DNA of 64,000 bases from contig NZ_LT629732.1 in the NCBI RefSeq assembly GCF_900104745.1, forward strand, positions 1,426,001-1,490,000, in the 5' to 3' direction. Source of the stretch: Actinopolymorpha singaporensis (GTDB lineage Bacteria; Actinomycetota; Actinomycetes; Propionibacteriales; Actinopolymorphaceae). Below are positions 1-8,740 of the stretch, piece by piece. The notes beneath the pieces are model-generated. The model ran no database searches, was not told where the DNA came from, and saw only the letters and a list, made by a program, of their open reading frames with translations. Every line of letters begins with the position of its first letter. Position 1 is the stretch's first letter. The translations under genes were made by a program, and so were the position numbers.

Positions 1-360
1 GCGGGCGAGGAGTTCGGCCACGTCGAACGGTTTGGGCAGGTAGTCCTCGGCACCCGCGTCCAGTCCCTCGACCCGGTTCGCGGGCGTGCCCAGCGCGGAC
101 AGGACCAGTGCGGGGGTGGCGACGCCGCTGCTGCGGAGCCGGACCAGCAGGTCCAGCCCGTCGATCCCGGGCAGGCCGCGGTCCACGACGATCACGTCGT
201 ACTCCCGGCTTAGGGCGCGGTGCAGCCCCCGCTGGCCGTCCGGCGCGAGGTCGACGGCGTACCCCTCCTCGGTGAGGAGGTCGGCCAGCATCGCGGCCAG
301 CGTCTGGTCGTCCTCGACCAGCAGCAGCCGCGTGCGCGGGAAGGTGTCGGTGGGGCACAC
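1..360 (-). CDS. Response regulator, receiver domain (3' end outside window)
   Basis: N-terminal 120 residues of a two-component response regulator; the gene runs off the left edge. A receiver domain is visible: acidic pair E16/D17/D18 in LLLVEDD, phospho-acceptor Asp60 in VIVVDRGLPG, and the conserved Lys110 in the YLPKPFD motif near the cut. The layout matches OmpR/PhoB-type regulators, which carry a winged-helix DNA-binding domain after the receiver, but that half is not present, so the output domain is inferred. The GTG at 360 is taken as start; in-frame GTGs at 381 and 390 are alternatives. Any partner histidine kinase would lie outside the window. Confidence 0.85.
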   Translation of the reverse strand, partial: MCPTDTFPRTRLLLVEDDQTLAAMLADLLTEEGYAVDLAPDGQRGLHRALSREYDVIVVDRGLPGIDGLDLLVRLRSSGVATPALVLSALGTPANRVEGLDAGAEDYLPKPFDVAELLAR

Positions 361-517
361 GCGCCCATCTTCGCCCCTCACCCTGTGCACGTGCTTGGAC
401 GCCGCTACGGAACGGTCCGGGAGGCGTCCCTCACGTGGCGTGACCGGCGGCGTGCCGCGGCCGTCTGAAGCGGACCACCGGCGCCGCCTGGGGCGACTGT
501 CCGGAATGACCGCCCGG

Positions 518-1423
518 TCAGTGACCGTCGCCGGGCTGCTCGGCGGTCCTGGGCCCGCCGACGGTGGCCACGAGCTGCAGATAGTCGAACGGCACGACCA
601 CGGCGTCCGGCTCGCCGCGGTTGAACCGGTCCCACAGCTCGGTGAACTCCTCCTCGAACGACTGCGCGTCCTCCTCGCTCATCCCGTCGACCGCCAGCTT
701 GACCGGGCCGTACCACTGCCGGTACCTCCGGAACTGTTCGGCGACCGAGCGCGCGACCACGTCGACGCACCGAAGCTCCAGCCGCTGCTCGACGAGCTCC
801 GCGTACGGGGCGAGGAGCTGGGCCAGCCCCTCGCGGGTGCCCCAGCGCAGCGGTGACGGACTGTCGACGGGCGGAGGCGCGTACTTCGCCACCAGGTGCA
901 GCAGGCCGCCGAGCGCGCTGTCCGGAGTCCAGTTCGCCAGGCCGATCCGCCCGCCCGGCCGCAGCACCCGCAGCGCCTCGGCCGCGGCCCGCCCCTGGTC
1001 GGCGACGAACATCAGCCCGAACGTCGACGTCACCACGTCGAACTCCCCGTCGGCGAACGGCAGCACCGCGGCGTCGACCTCGACCGTCTCCAGCGGCAGC
1101 AGCTCGACGTCGGCGCGGAGCCGGGCGTGGTCGAGGAGTTCGGGTACGACGTCCACGCAGGTCACCCGGGCGTCCCGGCGGGCGGCGGCCAGGGCGGTGT
1201 TGCCGGTGCCGCCCGCGATGTCGAGCACGCGTTCACCGGGGCGGATGTCCAGCGCCAGCACCAGCTCCTCGCTGACCGGGACGATCCGGTTGGCGATGCG
1301 CTGGAACTCACCGGCCGCCCAGGTCGACCGGGCGATCCCGGCCGGGGACGGCGGCGCGAACCCGGTGCCGCCGGTGCCGCCGGTGCCGCCGGTGCCGGTG
1401 GTCCCGCTGACAGCCTTGGTCAC
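518..1423 (-). CDS. Class I SAM-dependent methyltransferase
   Basis: A 301-residue Methyltransf_11/25-type enzyme. The SAM-binding glycine loop is VLDIAGGTGNTAL (about residues 65-77), followed by a conserved acidic residue in VTCVDVVPE and the motif LRVLRPGGRIGLANW. The C-terminal 120 residues are a substrate cap that cannot be assigned. GTG start at 1423. The N-terminus holds a Gly-Thr-Gly repeat (residues 7-20) encoded by a short tandem DNA repeat, so the true start could lie after it. It is one of five unrelated-looking small methyltransferases in the window; the substrate is unknown. Confidence 0.85.
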   Translation of the reverse strand: MTKAVSGTTGTGGTGGTGGTGFAPPSPAGIARSTWAAGEFQRIANRIVPVSEELVLALDIRPGERVLDIAGGTGNTALAAARRDARVTCVDVVPELLDHARLRADVELLPLETVEVDAAVLPFADGEFDVVTSTFGLMFVADQGRAAAEALRVLRPGGRIGLANWTPDSALGGLLHLVAKYAPPPVDSPSPLRWGTREGLAQLLAPYAELVEQRLELRCVDVVARSVAEQFRRYRQWYGPVKLAVDGMSEEDAQSFEEEFTELWDRFNRGEPDAVVVPFDYLQLVATVGGPRTAEQPGDGH

Positions 1424-1487
1424 CCTGCCAGCGTCGCAGACCGGCCGCCGGCGAGCCGGCGGATAAGCCGAATCTCAGGCCCGGGAC

Positions 1488-2297
1488 TCAGTCGAACAGG
1501 TGGCGATGGTCCTCGCTCCACCGGATCCGGTTCGCGAGTTCGGTCAGGTAGCCGGACGCGACCAGCTCGACCTGGCGCTCGTGCCCCTCCTCGGCCAGCC
1601 GGCGGACGAAATCCAGGCCGGCCCGCTGGATCGCGATCACCTCCTCCGCCAGTCCCGTGGTGTCGGACAGGCCGTACTCGGTGGCGAAGATCTCCAGTCG
1701 CCGGCGACGGTCCGGCGGGCCGGGGTAACGGAGCCAGCGCACACACTCCTCGTCGTCGCGAAACGGTGCGACGTATTCCAGCGCGTACGCCACGTCCTGC
1801 ATGACCGGCCCGGGTCCGGCGTACTCCCAGTCCAGCAGGCCGACTGGCGAGACGCCGTTCCACACGATGTTCCAGGGCCCGAAGTCGTTGTGGCAGACGA
1901 CTTCGCCCGGGCCGCCGGTGCCGGTGCGGCCACCGGACCACACGGGCGGCTGCGCGGGCGACCAACCGGCCACCGCCTGGTGGTAGTCGCGTAGCAGGTG
2001 CGCGGCGGCGCGCAGGCCCTTCTCTTCCACCACCTTCGCCCAGCCGGCCGGCCCCGACTCACCCGCGATGTAGCTGACCACCTCCGTCGCCGGTGCGGTG
2101 CCGGTGGCAGGGAGGATGCCGACCACTCGCGGGGAGTACGGGAAGTCCACGGCGGCGAGGTGGTCGAGCAGTGCGTGGATCGCGGGAGTCCAGGGCTGGA
2201 CGGGACGGTGAACGGTGCCGCCCACCCGGACAACCGGCCGGTCGGCACGGTCCTGCAGAACCTCGGTGTCGAGGTCCTGCTCGTGGGGATCCGGCAC
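1488..2297 (-). CDS. APH-family phosphotransferase
   Basis: A 269-residue protein with the aminoglycoside phosphotransferase/choline kinase fold. The catalytic loop is CHNDFGPWNIVW and the metal-binding motif is LLDWEYAGPG, in the usual order and spacing. The N-lobe contains VRVGGTVHRPVQPWTP, also seen in the gene at 20158, so the two are paralogues of one actinobacterial subfamily. Known family members phosphorylate small hydroxyl substrates such as antibiotics, sugars or amino alcohols; nothing here identifies the substrate. Its 3' end is 65 bp from the start of the upstream-lying methyltransferase gene on the same strand, so the two may be co-transcribed. Confidence 0.85.
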   Translation of the reverse strand: MPDPHEQDLDTEVLQDRADRPVVRVGGTVHRPVQPWTPAIHALLDHLAAVDFPYSPRVVGILPATGTAPATEVVSYIAGESGPAGWAKVVEEKGLRAAAHLLRDYHQAVAGWSPAQPPVWSGGRTGTGGPGEVVCHNDFGPWNIVWNGVSPVGLLDWEYAGPGPVMQDVAYALEYVAPFRDDEECVRWLRYPGPPDRRRRLEIFATEYGLSDTTGLAEEVIAIQRAGLDFVRRLAEEGHERQVELVASGYLTELANRIRWSEDHRHLFD

Positions 2298-2385
2298 CGC
2301 GTTCGACCTCCCGGCGTCAACCTGCGCTTGCGCCCCAGTCGACCGGCCACGAGCTCGTTCCGCAAGACAATATTCACCTGCCGTT

Positions 2386-2418
2386 CGCTCGCCGCTCGCT
2401 CGCCGCTCGCTCGCCGCC
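2386..2418. repeat. Three tandem copies of an 11-bp unit
   Basis: CGCTCGCCGCT repeated three times, the last copy with one change at its final base, in the spacer about 100 bp upstream of the MBL-fold gene. Probably a slippage-prone simple repeat; no function is evident. Confidence 0.85.
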
Positions 2419-2515
2419 GGATCGCACCTGTTCGGTTCGTTCGAATCGGATTCCGCGTTCAGCCCGCGGCGGAACGACGGGACTCCCGGCGTACGGCCCG
2501 AATAGGGTCGACGAC

Positions 2516-3214
2516 ATGCAGACGATCGAACTGGTGCCGGGCCTGCACATGTTTCCCTTCGAGGTGGGCCAGGCCTATCTGTGGGTGGACGACGACGGAC
2601 TCACCCTGGTGGACACCGGCGTGGCAGGCTCGGCGCCGACGATCCAGGACGGCGTACACCGCCTCGGCTACGACCGCCGCGACATCAAGAACATCGTCCT
2701 CACCCACTTCCACGAGGACCACGTGGGTTCGGCGGCCGAGATCGTGGGCTGGAACGGCGCGACCGTGATGGCACACCAGTTGGACGCACCGGTCGTCCGT
2801 GGCGAGCAGGCGGCGCCGGCGCCGGTCGTCACCGACGAGGAACGCCCTTACTACGAACGCGTCGTGCCCTACGTGCCGGCGGCTCTTCCGGTGCGAGTCG
2901 ACCGCGAGCTCGTCGACGGTGATCGCATCGACCTCGGCGGAGGTGCGGCGGTGATCGGGATGCCAGGCCATACCGACGGCAGCATCGCGCTGCACCTGCC
3001 GCGCCACCGGGTGCTGTTCACCGGCGACGCGATCGCGAGCATCCAGGACATGCCGATTCTGGGCGTGTTCAACGTCGACCGGGCAAGGGCCGTCGAATCG
3101 TTCCGGCGAGTCGTCCAGCTGGACGTCGACGTGGCGTGTTTCGGCCACGGTGCTCCGTTGGTGGGAGACGCCGCCCCGGCCCTGCGCGCGGCGGCGGAGG
3201 GGGTGACGGCCTGA
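2516..3214 (+). CDS. MBL-fold metallo-hydrolase
   Basis: A 232-residue metallo-beta-lactamase-fold hydrolase. The zinc motif THFHEDHVGS (about residues 63-72) supplies the HxHxDH ligands; further ligands are the His in GMPGHTDGS and the Asp in LFTGDAIAS, with a late His in CFGHGAP. The family includes glyoxalase II-like thioesterases and lactonases; the exact reaction is unknown. ATG 2516 is preferred over longer in-frame starts because a TAGGGT -10 box (2503-2508) ends 7 nt before it, the layout of an actinobacterial leaderless transcript, and because upstream codons are Arg/Gly-rich junk. Confidence 0.88.
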   Translation: MQTIELVPGLHMFPFEVGQAYLWVDDDGLTLVDTGVAGSAPTIQDGVHRLGYDRRDIKNIVLTHFHEDHVGSAAEIVGWNGATVMAHQLDAPVVRGEQAAPAPVVTDEERPYYERVVPYVPAALPVRVDRELVDGDRIDLGGGAAVIGMPGHTDGSIALHLPRHRVLFTGDAIASIQDMPILGVFNVDRARAVESFRRVVQLDVDVACFGHGAPLVGDAAPALRAAAEGVTA

Positions 3215-3299
3215 CGCCCCACCGGGGCAGTCCCACCGTGTGTTCGCCGGGCGGCGCGGGGCACGGTCACCAGGTAGCGTTTCCGACGGTGGGCTTGGT

Positions 3300-3311
3300 G
3301 AGAACGTTCTC
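3300..3311. promoter_or_regulatory. Perfect 12-bp palindrome upstream of galU
   Basis: GAGAACGTTCTC is a perfect inverted repeat ending 26 bp before the galU start codon. The position suits an operator for a dimeric repressor. No regulator is identified; this is an inference from symmetry and position only. Confidence 0.35.
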
Positions 3312-3337
3312 CGGCGGTGCGGCGAAAGGGCGAACAC

Positions 3338-4210
3338 ATGGTGCGTAAGGCGGTCATCCCGGTCGCGGGGCTGGGAACCCGGCTGTTGCCGTTGACGAAG
3401 GCGCTGCCGAAGGAGATGCTGCCGATCCTCGACAAACCCGTTCTGCAGCACACGATCGAGGAGCTCGTCGCCTCGGGCATCGACGACATCATCATCGTCA
3501 CCTCCGTCCGCAAGGCGTTGATCCAGCAGCATTTCGCGCCCGACGAGGACCTCGACATGCGGCTGCGCGCCGACGGCAAGGACGATCTCGCCGAGGCGCT
3601 GGAGGAACTCGCGTCGCTGGCCCGGATCACGTTCCTCTACCAGCACGGTCCCTATGGCAACGGAACGCCGGTGCTGAACGCCGCCCGCATCGTCGGCGAC
3701 GAACCCTTCATGGTGTTGTGGGCCGACGACGTGTTCACCTCGGCCGTGCCGCGCGCCCAGCAGTTGGTGGCGGCGTACGAACGCACCCGCGCACCCGTTC
3801 TCGGGCTGATGCCGATGGAGCCCAGCGAGTCCCAGCGCTACGGCGTACCGGTGGTGGAGGACGACCTCGGCGCCGGTCTGCTGCGCATCTCCGGCATCAT
3901 CGAGAAGCCCTCCCCGGACGCGGCGCCGTCGGCGTTCGCCTCGATCGGCGGGTACGTCGTGACGCCGGGCATCGTGGCCGAACTCGAACGCCAGCTCAAC
4001 CGGCATCGGCACAACCCCGAGGGGGAGGTCTACCTCTCCCACGCCATCCACGAGCACGCCCGCGAGTACCCAGTTTTCGGGCAGGTCATCGACGGCACCT
4101 GGTGGGACACCGGCAACCCGCTCGGCTACCTTCGGGCGCAGTTCGCGGCAGCACTCGCCCACCCCGAATACGGCCCGGAGCTTCGCAAGCTGGCCGGCGG
4201 TTCCCAGTAG
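3338..4210 (+). CDS. galU: UTP-glucose-1-phosphate uridylyltransferase
   Basis: A 290-residue nucleotidyltransferase converting UTP and glucose-1-phosphate to UDP-glucose, the precursor of cell-wall and capsule sugars and of trehalose. The signature AVIPVAGLGTRLLPLTKALPKEML at the N-terminus and the downstream YGVP, IIEKPSPD and DGTWWDTGNPLGYLRA segments are those of bacterial GalU. Length is typical of the family. ATG 3338 is chosen because AAAGGG lies 8 nt upstream; an in-frame GTG at 3317 has no such site. It is monocistronic by position, with the MBL gene ending 123 bp before it. Confidence 0.96.
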   Translation: MVRKAVIPVAGLGTRLLPLTKALPKEMLPILDKPVLQHTIEELVASGIDDIIIVTSVRKALIQQHFAPDEDLDMRLRADGKDDLAEALEELASLARITFLYQHGPYGNGTPVLNAARIVGDEPFMVLWADDVFTSAVPRAQQLVAAYERTRAPVLGLMPMEPSESQRYGVPVVEDDLGAGLLRISGIIEKPSPDAAPSAFASIGGYVVTPGIVAELERQLNRHRHNPEGEVYLSHAIHEHAREYPVFGQVIDGTWWDTGNPLGYLRAQFAAALAHPEYGPELRKLAGGSQ

Positions 4211-4244
4211 AAGCTCGGCGGGCACGCGAAACGCCTTTGACAGG

Positions 4245-5111
4245 TTGGGCGGGGTGGACCAGCCTGGCCGCGTGAACGAGCCCAACGCGCCCGACAAGGT
4301 GGACGAGCCGAGCCGGCCGAGCGTCGACGACCTTCCCGAGCACGTACGCCGGAACCGGCAGGTGTGGGACGCCCGGCACAGCGAGTGGTTCGGCGCCCTG
4401 GCACGCGAACAGTGGGCGGCAGAGCCGCACTGGGGCGTGTGGCGGATTCCGCAGACGGACCTGCCGGTTTTACCGGACGATCTGGCCGGCAAGGACCTGA
4501 TCGAGCTCGGGTGCGGGACCGGCTACGTCAGTGCGTGGGCGGCCCGGGCCGGCGCCCGTCCGGTCGGGGTGGACAACTCCGAGCGCCAGTTGGCGACCGC
4601 CAGGGCGATGCAGCGGGAGTTCGGGCTGGAGTTCCCGCTGATTCACGGAAACGCAGAGGACGTCGACCTCCCCGGCGCGAGCTTCGACGTGGCCATCAGT
4701 GAGCACGGTGCGATCGGCTGGTGCGACCCGTACCGTTGGATCCCCGAGGCGGCCCGGCTCCTGCGTCCTGGCGGCGAGCTGATCTTCGTCCGCAACTCGA
4801 CCCTGCTCACCCTCTGCGTACCCGACGAGGGTCCGGCCGGGCGCACCCTGCTGCGCCCGCAGTTCGGCCTGTGCCGGTTGGAGGACGGGTCCGGCGATGC
4901 GGAGGGTGCCGATGGCGCCGACGGCGGTGGTGTCAACTTCCACTTGCCACACGGCCCGATGGTGCGGCTGCTCCGGGAATCGGGGTTCGTCCTGGAGGAC
5001 CTGATCGAGGTTCAGGCGCCCGAGAACGCCACCACCGAGTACGACTACGTCGACCACGAGTGGGCGCGCCAGTGGCCGAGTGCAGAGGTGTGGAAGGCCC
5101 GCCGGGTCTGA
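4245..5111 (+). CDS. Class I SAM-dependent methyltransferase
   Basis: About 288 residues with SAM motif LIELGCGTGYVSAWAA, acidic motif PVGVDNSERQ and the post-motif LLRPGGELIFVRNS. An N-terminal stretch RNRQVWDARHSEWFG is common in actinobacterial methyltransferases of this type. The start is uncertain: TTG 4245, GTG 4254 and GTG 4272 are all in frame, and homology-like sequence only begins about residue 30. It lies 34 bp downstream of galU on the same strand and may be read through from it. Substrate unknown. Confidence 0.83.
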   Translation: MGGVDQPGRVNEPNAPDKVDEPSRPSVDDLPEHVRRNRQVWDARHSEWFGALAREQWAAEPHWGVWRIPQTDLPVLPDDLAGKDLIELGCGTGYVSAWAARAGARPVGVDNSERQLATARAMQREFGLEFPLIHGNAEDVDLPGASFDVAISEHGAIGWCDPYRWIPEAARLLRPGGELIFVRNSTLLTLCVPDEGPAGRTLLRPQFGLCRLEDGSGDAEGADGADGGGVNFHLPHGPMVRLLRESGFVLEDLIEVQAPENATTEYDYVDHEWARQWPSAEVWKARRV

Positions 5112-5193
5112 GCCCGAACCGGTCGGCGATCAGTCGGGGAGATCGAGGGTGAGCTGGCAGCCGCGAACGCCCGCGAGCGTTCGCGGCCGGCAG

Positions 5194-5349
5194 CTACCAC
5201 CAAACTCGCCTGCCGCCGACCGGCTTGCCGATCCGGCCGAGGATCAAGAAGATGACCCCGATTACCAGCAGGATGATCCCGATGGTCCACAAGATCGAAA
5301 TCTTGAGGATCGCGCCGAGGATCAACAGGATGACGCCGAGAACGATCAC
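5194..5349 (-). CDS. Small hydrophobic membrane protein, DUF6131-like
   Basis: A 51-residue protein, almost wholly two membrane helices (VIVLGVILLILGAILKI and SILWTIGIILLVIGVIFLIL) joined by a tight turn and followed by the basic tail GRIGKPVGGRRVWW. This matches a small actinobacterial membrane family (DUF6131) as I remember it; function unknown. The GTG start at 5349 is preceded by an AAGGGGG ribosome-binding site about 8 nt upstream. It occupies the otherwise empty 5112-5400 interval between the methyltransferase and the SUMF1-like gene. Confidence 0.78.
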   Translation of the reverse strand: MIVLGVILLILGAILKISILWTIGIILLVIGVIFLILGRIGKPVGGRRVWW

Positions 5350-5729
5350 GGCATCCCCCTTCCCTCACAGGCCGGGCATCCAGCCAGCTCCCTGACCGGG
5401 TGCCGCGATTAGATACGACCATTGTCCTCAGTTCCTGCCCACCGTGCGAGCATCACGCGAGTTCTGCCGGACATTGCGTCCAGACCGATACCTGGCCTTC
5501 CGGGCACAGGCACTCAACTGAGTGCAGATCGCCTCGTCAGGGGACGCGTGCGCGGAAACCGGAGCCCTCGTCGCGGCGGGCTTCGGCCGGACCGCAGGTC
5601 GTACGCGGACTCCGCCCAACGACCGATGGCCGGCCGGGGCGCCGGGCTGCCAGGCTCTGGGGCAGGCGGGCCCGGGCCGGTCCCGCGGTCGCCACGAACG
5701 ACTTGCCACGAACGACGACGGAGGTCCGC

Positions 5730-6467
5730 ATGGACGTCGCGAGCGCGCTCGCCCGGATCGAAAGCAGCCTGGTCGACGTTCCGGCAGGGAAGGTGGTCAT
5801 CGGGTCCGACCTCGACACCGTGCGGGCCGAACTCGCCGCACCCGACCTGGCCGGCGTGGAACCGGCCTGGCTGCTGAAGGAGGTGCCGCGCCGGACGGTG
5901 GAGGTGCCGGCGTTCCGCATCATGCGGCACCTGCTGACGGTCGCGCAGGTACGCGCACTTGAACCGGAGACGTCGATCCCGCCCGTCCTCGAGGGCGGGC
6001 CGGACCATCCGGCGACCGTCGGAGCCGAGCAGACGTTCGCGTTGTGCGAGGCGCTGTCGATACTCCTGGGCACACCGGTGCGGCTGCCGACCGAGGAGGA
6101 GTGGGTACGCGCCGCCCGCGGCGACGACCTGCGGACCTATCCGTGGGGCGACGAATGGTCGCCCGACCGCGCCAACCTGGTGTACGCGGGCAGGGGGACC
6201 ACCAGCCCGGTCGGGGAGTTCCCGCTCGGGGCGAGCGCGTTCGGGTTGCTGGACATGGTGGGGAACGCTGACGAGCTGACGAGTACGCGGTACGCGGCGT
6301 TCCCGGGCGCGCCCGCGGAGGTGCCGGAGCGGGAGGACTGGGCCTTCTCGCCGTACATCACCAAGGGCGGGAGCTACCTGCACGCGCGTGACCTGGCTCG
6401 CTGCGACCGCCGGCACGGCATCTACAGCCCGGGCGAGCCGCTGGGCATCAGGCTGGTGGTGCGCTGA
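5730..6467 (+). CDS. SUMF1/FGE-sulfatase-domain protein
   Basis: A 245-residue protein with a formylglycine-generating-enzyme-like fold: GKVVIGSDLD near the N-terminus, RLPTEEEWVRAARG, YPWGDEW, PVGEFPLGASAFGLLDMVGNADELTS in two contiguous pieces, and TKGGSYLHARDLARCDRR. The C-terminus lacks the pair of copper-binding cysteines of true FGE (only one Cys is present there) and the N-terminal part is short. A genuine sulfatase-activating activity is therefore unlikely; related SUMF1-like proteins act in varied oxidative or binding roles. ATG 5730 follows GGAGG at 5720. No sulfatase gene is nearby. Confidence 0.8.
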   Translation: MDVASALARIESSLVDVPAGKVVIGSDLDTVRAELAAPDLAGVEPAWLLKEVPRRTVEVPAFRIMRHLLTVAQVRALEPETSIPPVLEGGPDHPATVGAEQTFALCEALSILLGTPVRLPTEEEWVRAARGDDLRTYPWGDEWSPDRANLVYAGRGTTSPVGEFPLGASAFGLLDMVGNADELTSTRYAAFPGAPAEVPEREDWAFSPYITKGGSYLHARDLARCDRRHGIYSPGEPLGIRLVVR

Positions 6468-6498
6468 ACCGCCAGTGTCCTCGATGCCCGGGCCGAGA

Positions 6499-6939
6499 TC
6501 AGGTTGCCGGTGCCCCGTCGGCGAGGGCGGCGAAGCGGTCCAGGATGTTCGGCCACTCGGTGAACTTCGAGCGTTCGGCGGCGTTGTCGGCGTTCCACCC
6601 ACCGTGCTGGAAGCGCATCCGGCAGCCACCGTCGTGCGGGGTGAACTCCACGGTGATCTCGCTGGGGTGACCTGACGGCTGCGCGAGAGTCGAGGTGTAC
6701 GCGAGCCTGTGGCCCGGCTCCCACACCGTCACCCGGCCCCAGTCGTACTCCTCGCCGTCACGGTGCGACTCGAACACCCGGCCGCCCACCTGAGGTTCCA
6801 TCGTGACGCCGGTCAGCGTCTCGGCGTTCATCGTGTAGCTCGGATGCCACCACGCGGCCAGGTCGCCGGTGTAGACCTCGAAGGCGCGTTCGGGCCCGCA
6901 CCGCAGGACGTACTCGTGCACGATCGGATCGAGTTCCAT
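6499..6939 (-). CDS. SRPBCC/AHSA1-like domain protein
   Basis: A 146-residue START-like protein of the Activator-of-Hsp90-ATPase-1 type: N-terminal IVHEYVLRCGPERAFEVYTGDLAAWW, central EPQVGGRVFESHRDG, DWGRVTVWEPGHRLAYTS, and C-terminal GWNADNAAERSKFTEWPNIL. These small helix-grip proteins bind hydrophobic ligands or act as unspecified stress factors; ligand unknown. It may form one transcription unit with the DUF998 gene, whose 3' end lies 93 bp upstream of its start. Confidence 0.82.
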   Translation of the reverse strand: MELDPIVHEYVLRCGPERAFEVYTGDLAAWWHPSYTMNAETLTGVTMEPQVGGRVFESHRDGEEYDWGRVTVWEPGHRLAYTSTLAQPSGHPSEITVEFTPHDGGCRMRFQHGGWNADNAAERSKFTEWPNILDRFAALADGAPAT

Positions 6940-7032
6940 TTGCGAAGTATTGCCGAGAGGTCAGGAAGGTGCGCCGACCCGCACCGGCGCCGTCCCCACC
7001 GCACGACTGACGGGCGGACTTTCGCCGGCCGG

Positions 7033-7758
7033 TCACTCGATGTCAAGCCGGCCTTGATTGCCGTCGTCCTCCCTGGTGTGCAGCAGATGAAGCGCCAGCC
7101 ACCCGATCCAGCCCATCCCCACCACCAGCGTGAGCCGCTGGAACAGTCCGCCGACGGGCGCCAGCGCGGTCTGCTGGGAGAAGCCCGCACTGGTGAGGAA
7201 GAACAGGGCCAGGAACAGCACGGCCGTCGCCACCGAGTACGCCGCCTCACCCCGGTGGCCTGTGCGCGCGAACCGGTAGCCGACCACGCAGCAGGCCACC
7301 GGCAGACCGAGGAAGACCAGCGCCGAGAACGTGTCGTGCAGGGTTCCGGTGGTCGTCTGCGGGGCGGGCACCGCAGTGCCGGGTGGGTAGTCGCCCACCG
7401 GGTCCGTGGCGAAGATCCCGGCGCCGAGCAGCCCCACCGCGACCGCGCCGAGCAGGCCGGGGCCCCAGCGACCGGCACCATATGCCTGCCGCAGCGCCGG
7501 CCGGGATCCGACCGCGAAGGCGAGCAGGAGGCAGCCGGTGACGAGGAAGTTCGCACGTTGGGTCCAGCCGTACTCCCCGAGCGCCAGCGAACTCACCGGG
7601 TGCCGCAGCGCGCTGTAACCGGCGCGGGTCGCGCCCTCGACGAGGAACGCCACGACGAACACGATCGGCCCGGCGACCCCACATGTCAGCAGTGCGCGCC
7701 TGCGACCGGACGCGGACGGCTTTGCGGCTGGGTGAGGCCGGAGGTTTGCCTCGGACAT
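7033..7758 (-). CDS. DUF998 integral membrane protein
   Basis: A 241-residue protein with about six hydrophobic segments. The features VAFLVEGATRAGYSALRHPVSSLALG and FATDPVGDYPPGT are the conserved loops of the DUF998 family. The N-terminus begins with a short cytoplasmic basic stretch before the first helix (about residues 23-42). Function of the family is not established. ATG start at 7758. Confidence 0.85.
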   Translation of the reverse strand: MSEANLRPHPAAKPSASGRRRALLTCGVAGPIVFVVAFLVEGATRAGYSALRHPVSSLALGEYGWTQRANFLVTGCLLLAFAVGSRPALRQAYGAGRWGPGLLGAVAVGLLGAGIFATDPVGDYPPGTAVPAPQTTTGTLHDTFSALVFLGLPVACCVVGYRFARTGHRGEAAYSVATAVLFLALFFLTSAGFSQQTALAPVGGLFQRLTLVVGMGWIGWLALHLLHTREDDGNQGRLDIE

Positions 7759-7816
7759 GGGTCCATTGTGGCGGGGACCCCGGTCGTCACGGGGATTTCG
7801 GGTTGGCGGGGGAGCC

Positions 7817-7885
7817 CGGTTCTCGAAGAGAGCTCTGGCTCTGGGAGGGGCCTCGGTTCTCGGGAGGCGCCTCTGCTCTGGGAAG
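7817..7885. repeat. Imperfect 37-bp direct duplication
   Basis: Two copies of a CGGTTCTCG...CTCTGGGA block start 37 bp apart in the 130-bp spacer between the DUF998 start and the GNAT stop. They differ at several positions. Probably a local duplication; no function is evident. Confidence 0.55.
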
Positions 7886-7888
7886 ATC

Positions 7889-8740
7889 TCAGTCGGGTAG
7901 CCACGGCCGATGCGCGTGCAAGCCGAGACGGTCCGGTGCGGAGAGCTTCCACAACCAGCCGATCGGGCGCAGCGCGAGGCGGCTCGCCACCCGCTGGGAG
8001 GAGAGGTTGTCCGACGAGGTGCTGTAGAACGGCAGCCGTCCCGCGTCCCTGACCAGCCTCGCCCAGTGCGCGGTGACCGTGGCGGCGAGCCCGCGGCCCC
8101 GCGCGTCCGGGTGGGTCCACACCCCGGCCTCGGCGCCCCTGGCGTCGGCCACCGGGGTGTGCGCGACGGCGAGGACCCGGGAGGCGCGGGTCGCGATCGC
8201 CCACGGGCCGAGCCGCCCGGCGATCAGGTCGGCCCACTCGTCGCCGGACCAGGTGTCGGGGTTCGCCGCGCGCAGGCCGTCTCTGGTCTCTGCCTCGTCG
8301 TCGGACCGCACGATCCGTACGCTCGCCGCGTCGTTGTCGCCACCCTTGTTGTCGTTGTCGCCCTCGTCGCCGGCGAACTGAGCGTCGTACGTACGCCCGT
8401 CGGTGTTCGGCAGCCCTTCGCGCGGGACCAGGTAGCTCGGCCCGCCCGAGGTCAGGACCGGCCCGAGCGCGCTGACGATGCGTTCCCGGCAGTACGCGAG
8501 AACCTCCGGTGGCCGGTCGGGCTCGGCGTACCTGTGCCGGCGTTCGGCGGCGGCCTCGAGCGCATCGGCCATGGCGTCGGCCACGTCGTCGGGCACGTCC
8601 TCCCCGACCGCCAGCAGCTGGCCGTCCTCGGCGACGCCGAGGACCACGTGGTGTGCCTGCCTCAGCCGTCCGCGGGCATCACGGTCCCAGAGAACGCCCA
8701 CTTCCGTGGCGAGCAGGTCGACGGATCGGGTTGCCGGCAT
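7889..8740 (-). CDS. GNAT-family N-acetyltransferase
   Basis: A 283-residue protein whose C-terminal half is a GNAT acetyltransferase: EAGVWTHPDARGRGLAATVTAHWA carries the acetyl-CoA pyrophosphate-binding loop (R/Q-x-x-G-x-G/A), followed by PFYSTSSDNLSSQRVASRLAL, the usual last motif. The N-terminal 120 residues are an accessory domain with a glutamate- and aspartate-rich linker (GDEGDNDNKGGDND). The ATG at 8740 is preferred over the in-frame start at 8824 because the upstream codons lack family-like sequence. Substrate unknown. Confidence 0.82.
   Translation of the reverse strand: MPATRSVDLLATEVGVLWDRDARGRLRQAHHVVLGVAEDGQLLAVGEDVPDDVADAMADALEAAAERRHRYAEPDRPPEVLAYCRERIVSALGPVLTSGGPSYLVPREGLPNTDGRTYDAQFAGDEGDNDNKGGDNDAASVRIVRSDDEAETRDGLRAANPDTWSGDEWADLIAGRLGPWAIATRASRVLAVAHTPVADARGAEAGVWTHPDARGRGLAATVTAHWARLVRDAGRLPFYSTSSDNLSSQRVASRLALRPIGWLWKLSAPDRLGLHAHRPWLPD

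Noticed and set aside
2093-2515. 140-residue N-terminal extension of the MBL-fold protein
   Set aside because: The upstream codons overlap the divergent phosphotransferase gene and encode Arg/Gly-rich sequence; a -10 box sits directly before the internal ATG at 2516.
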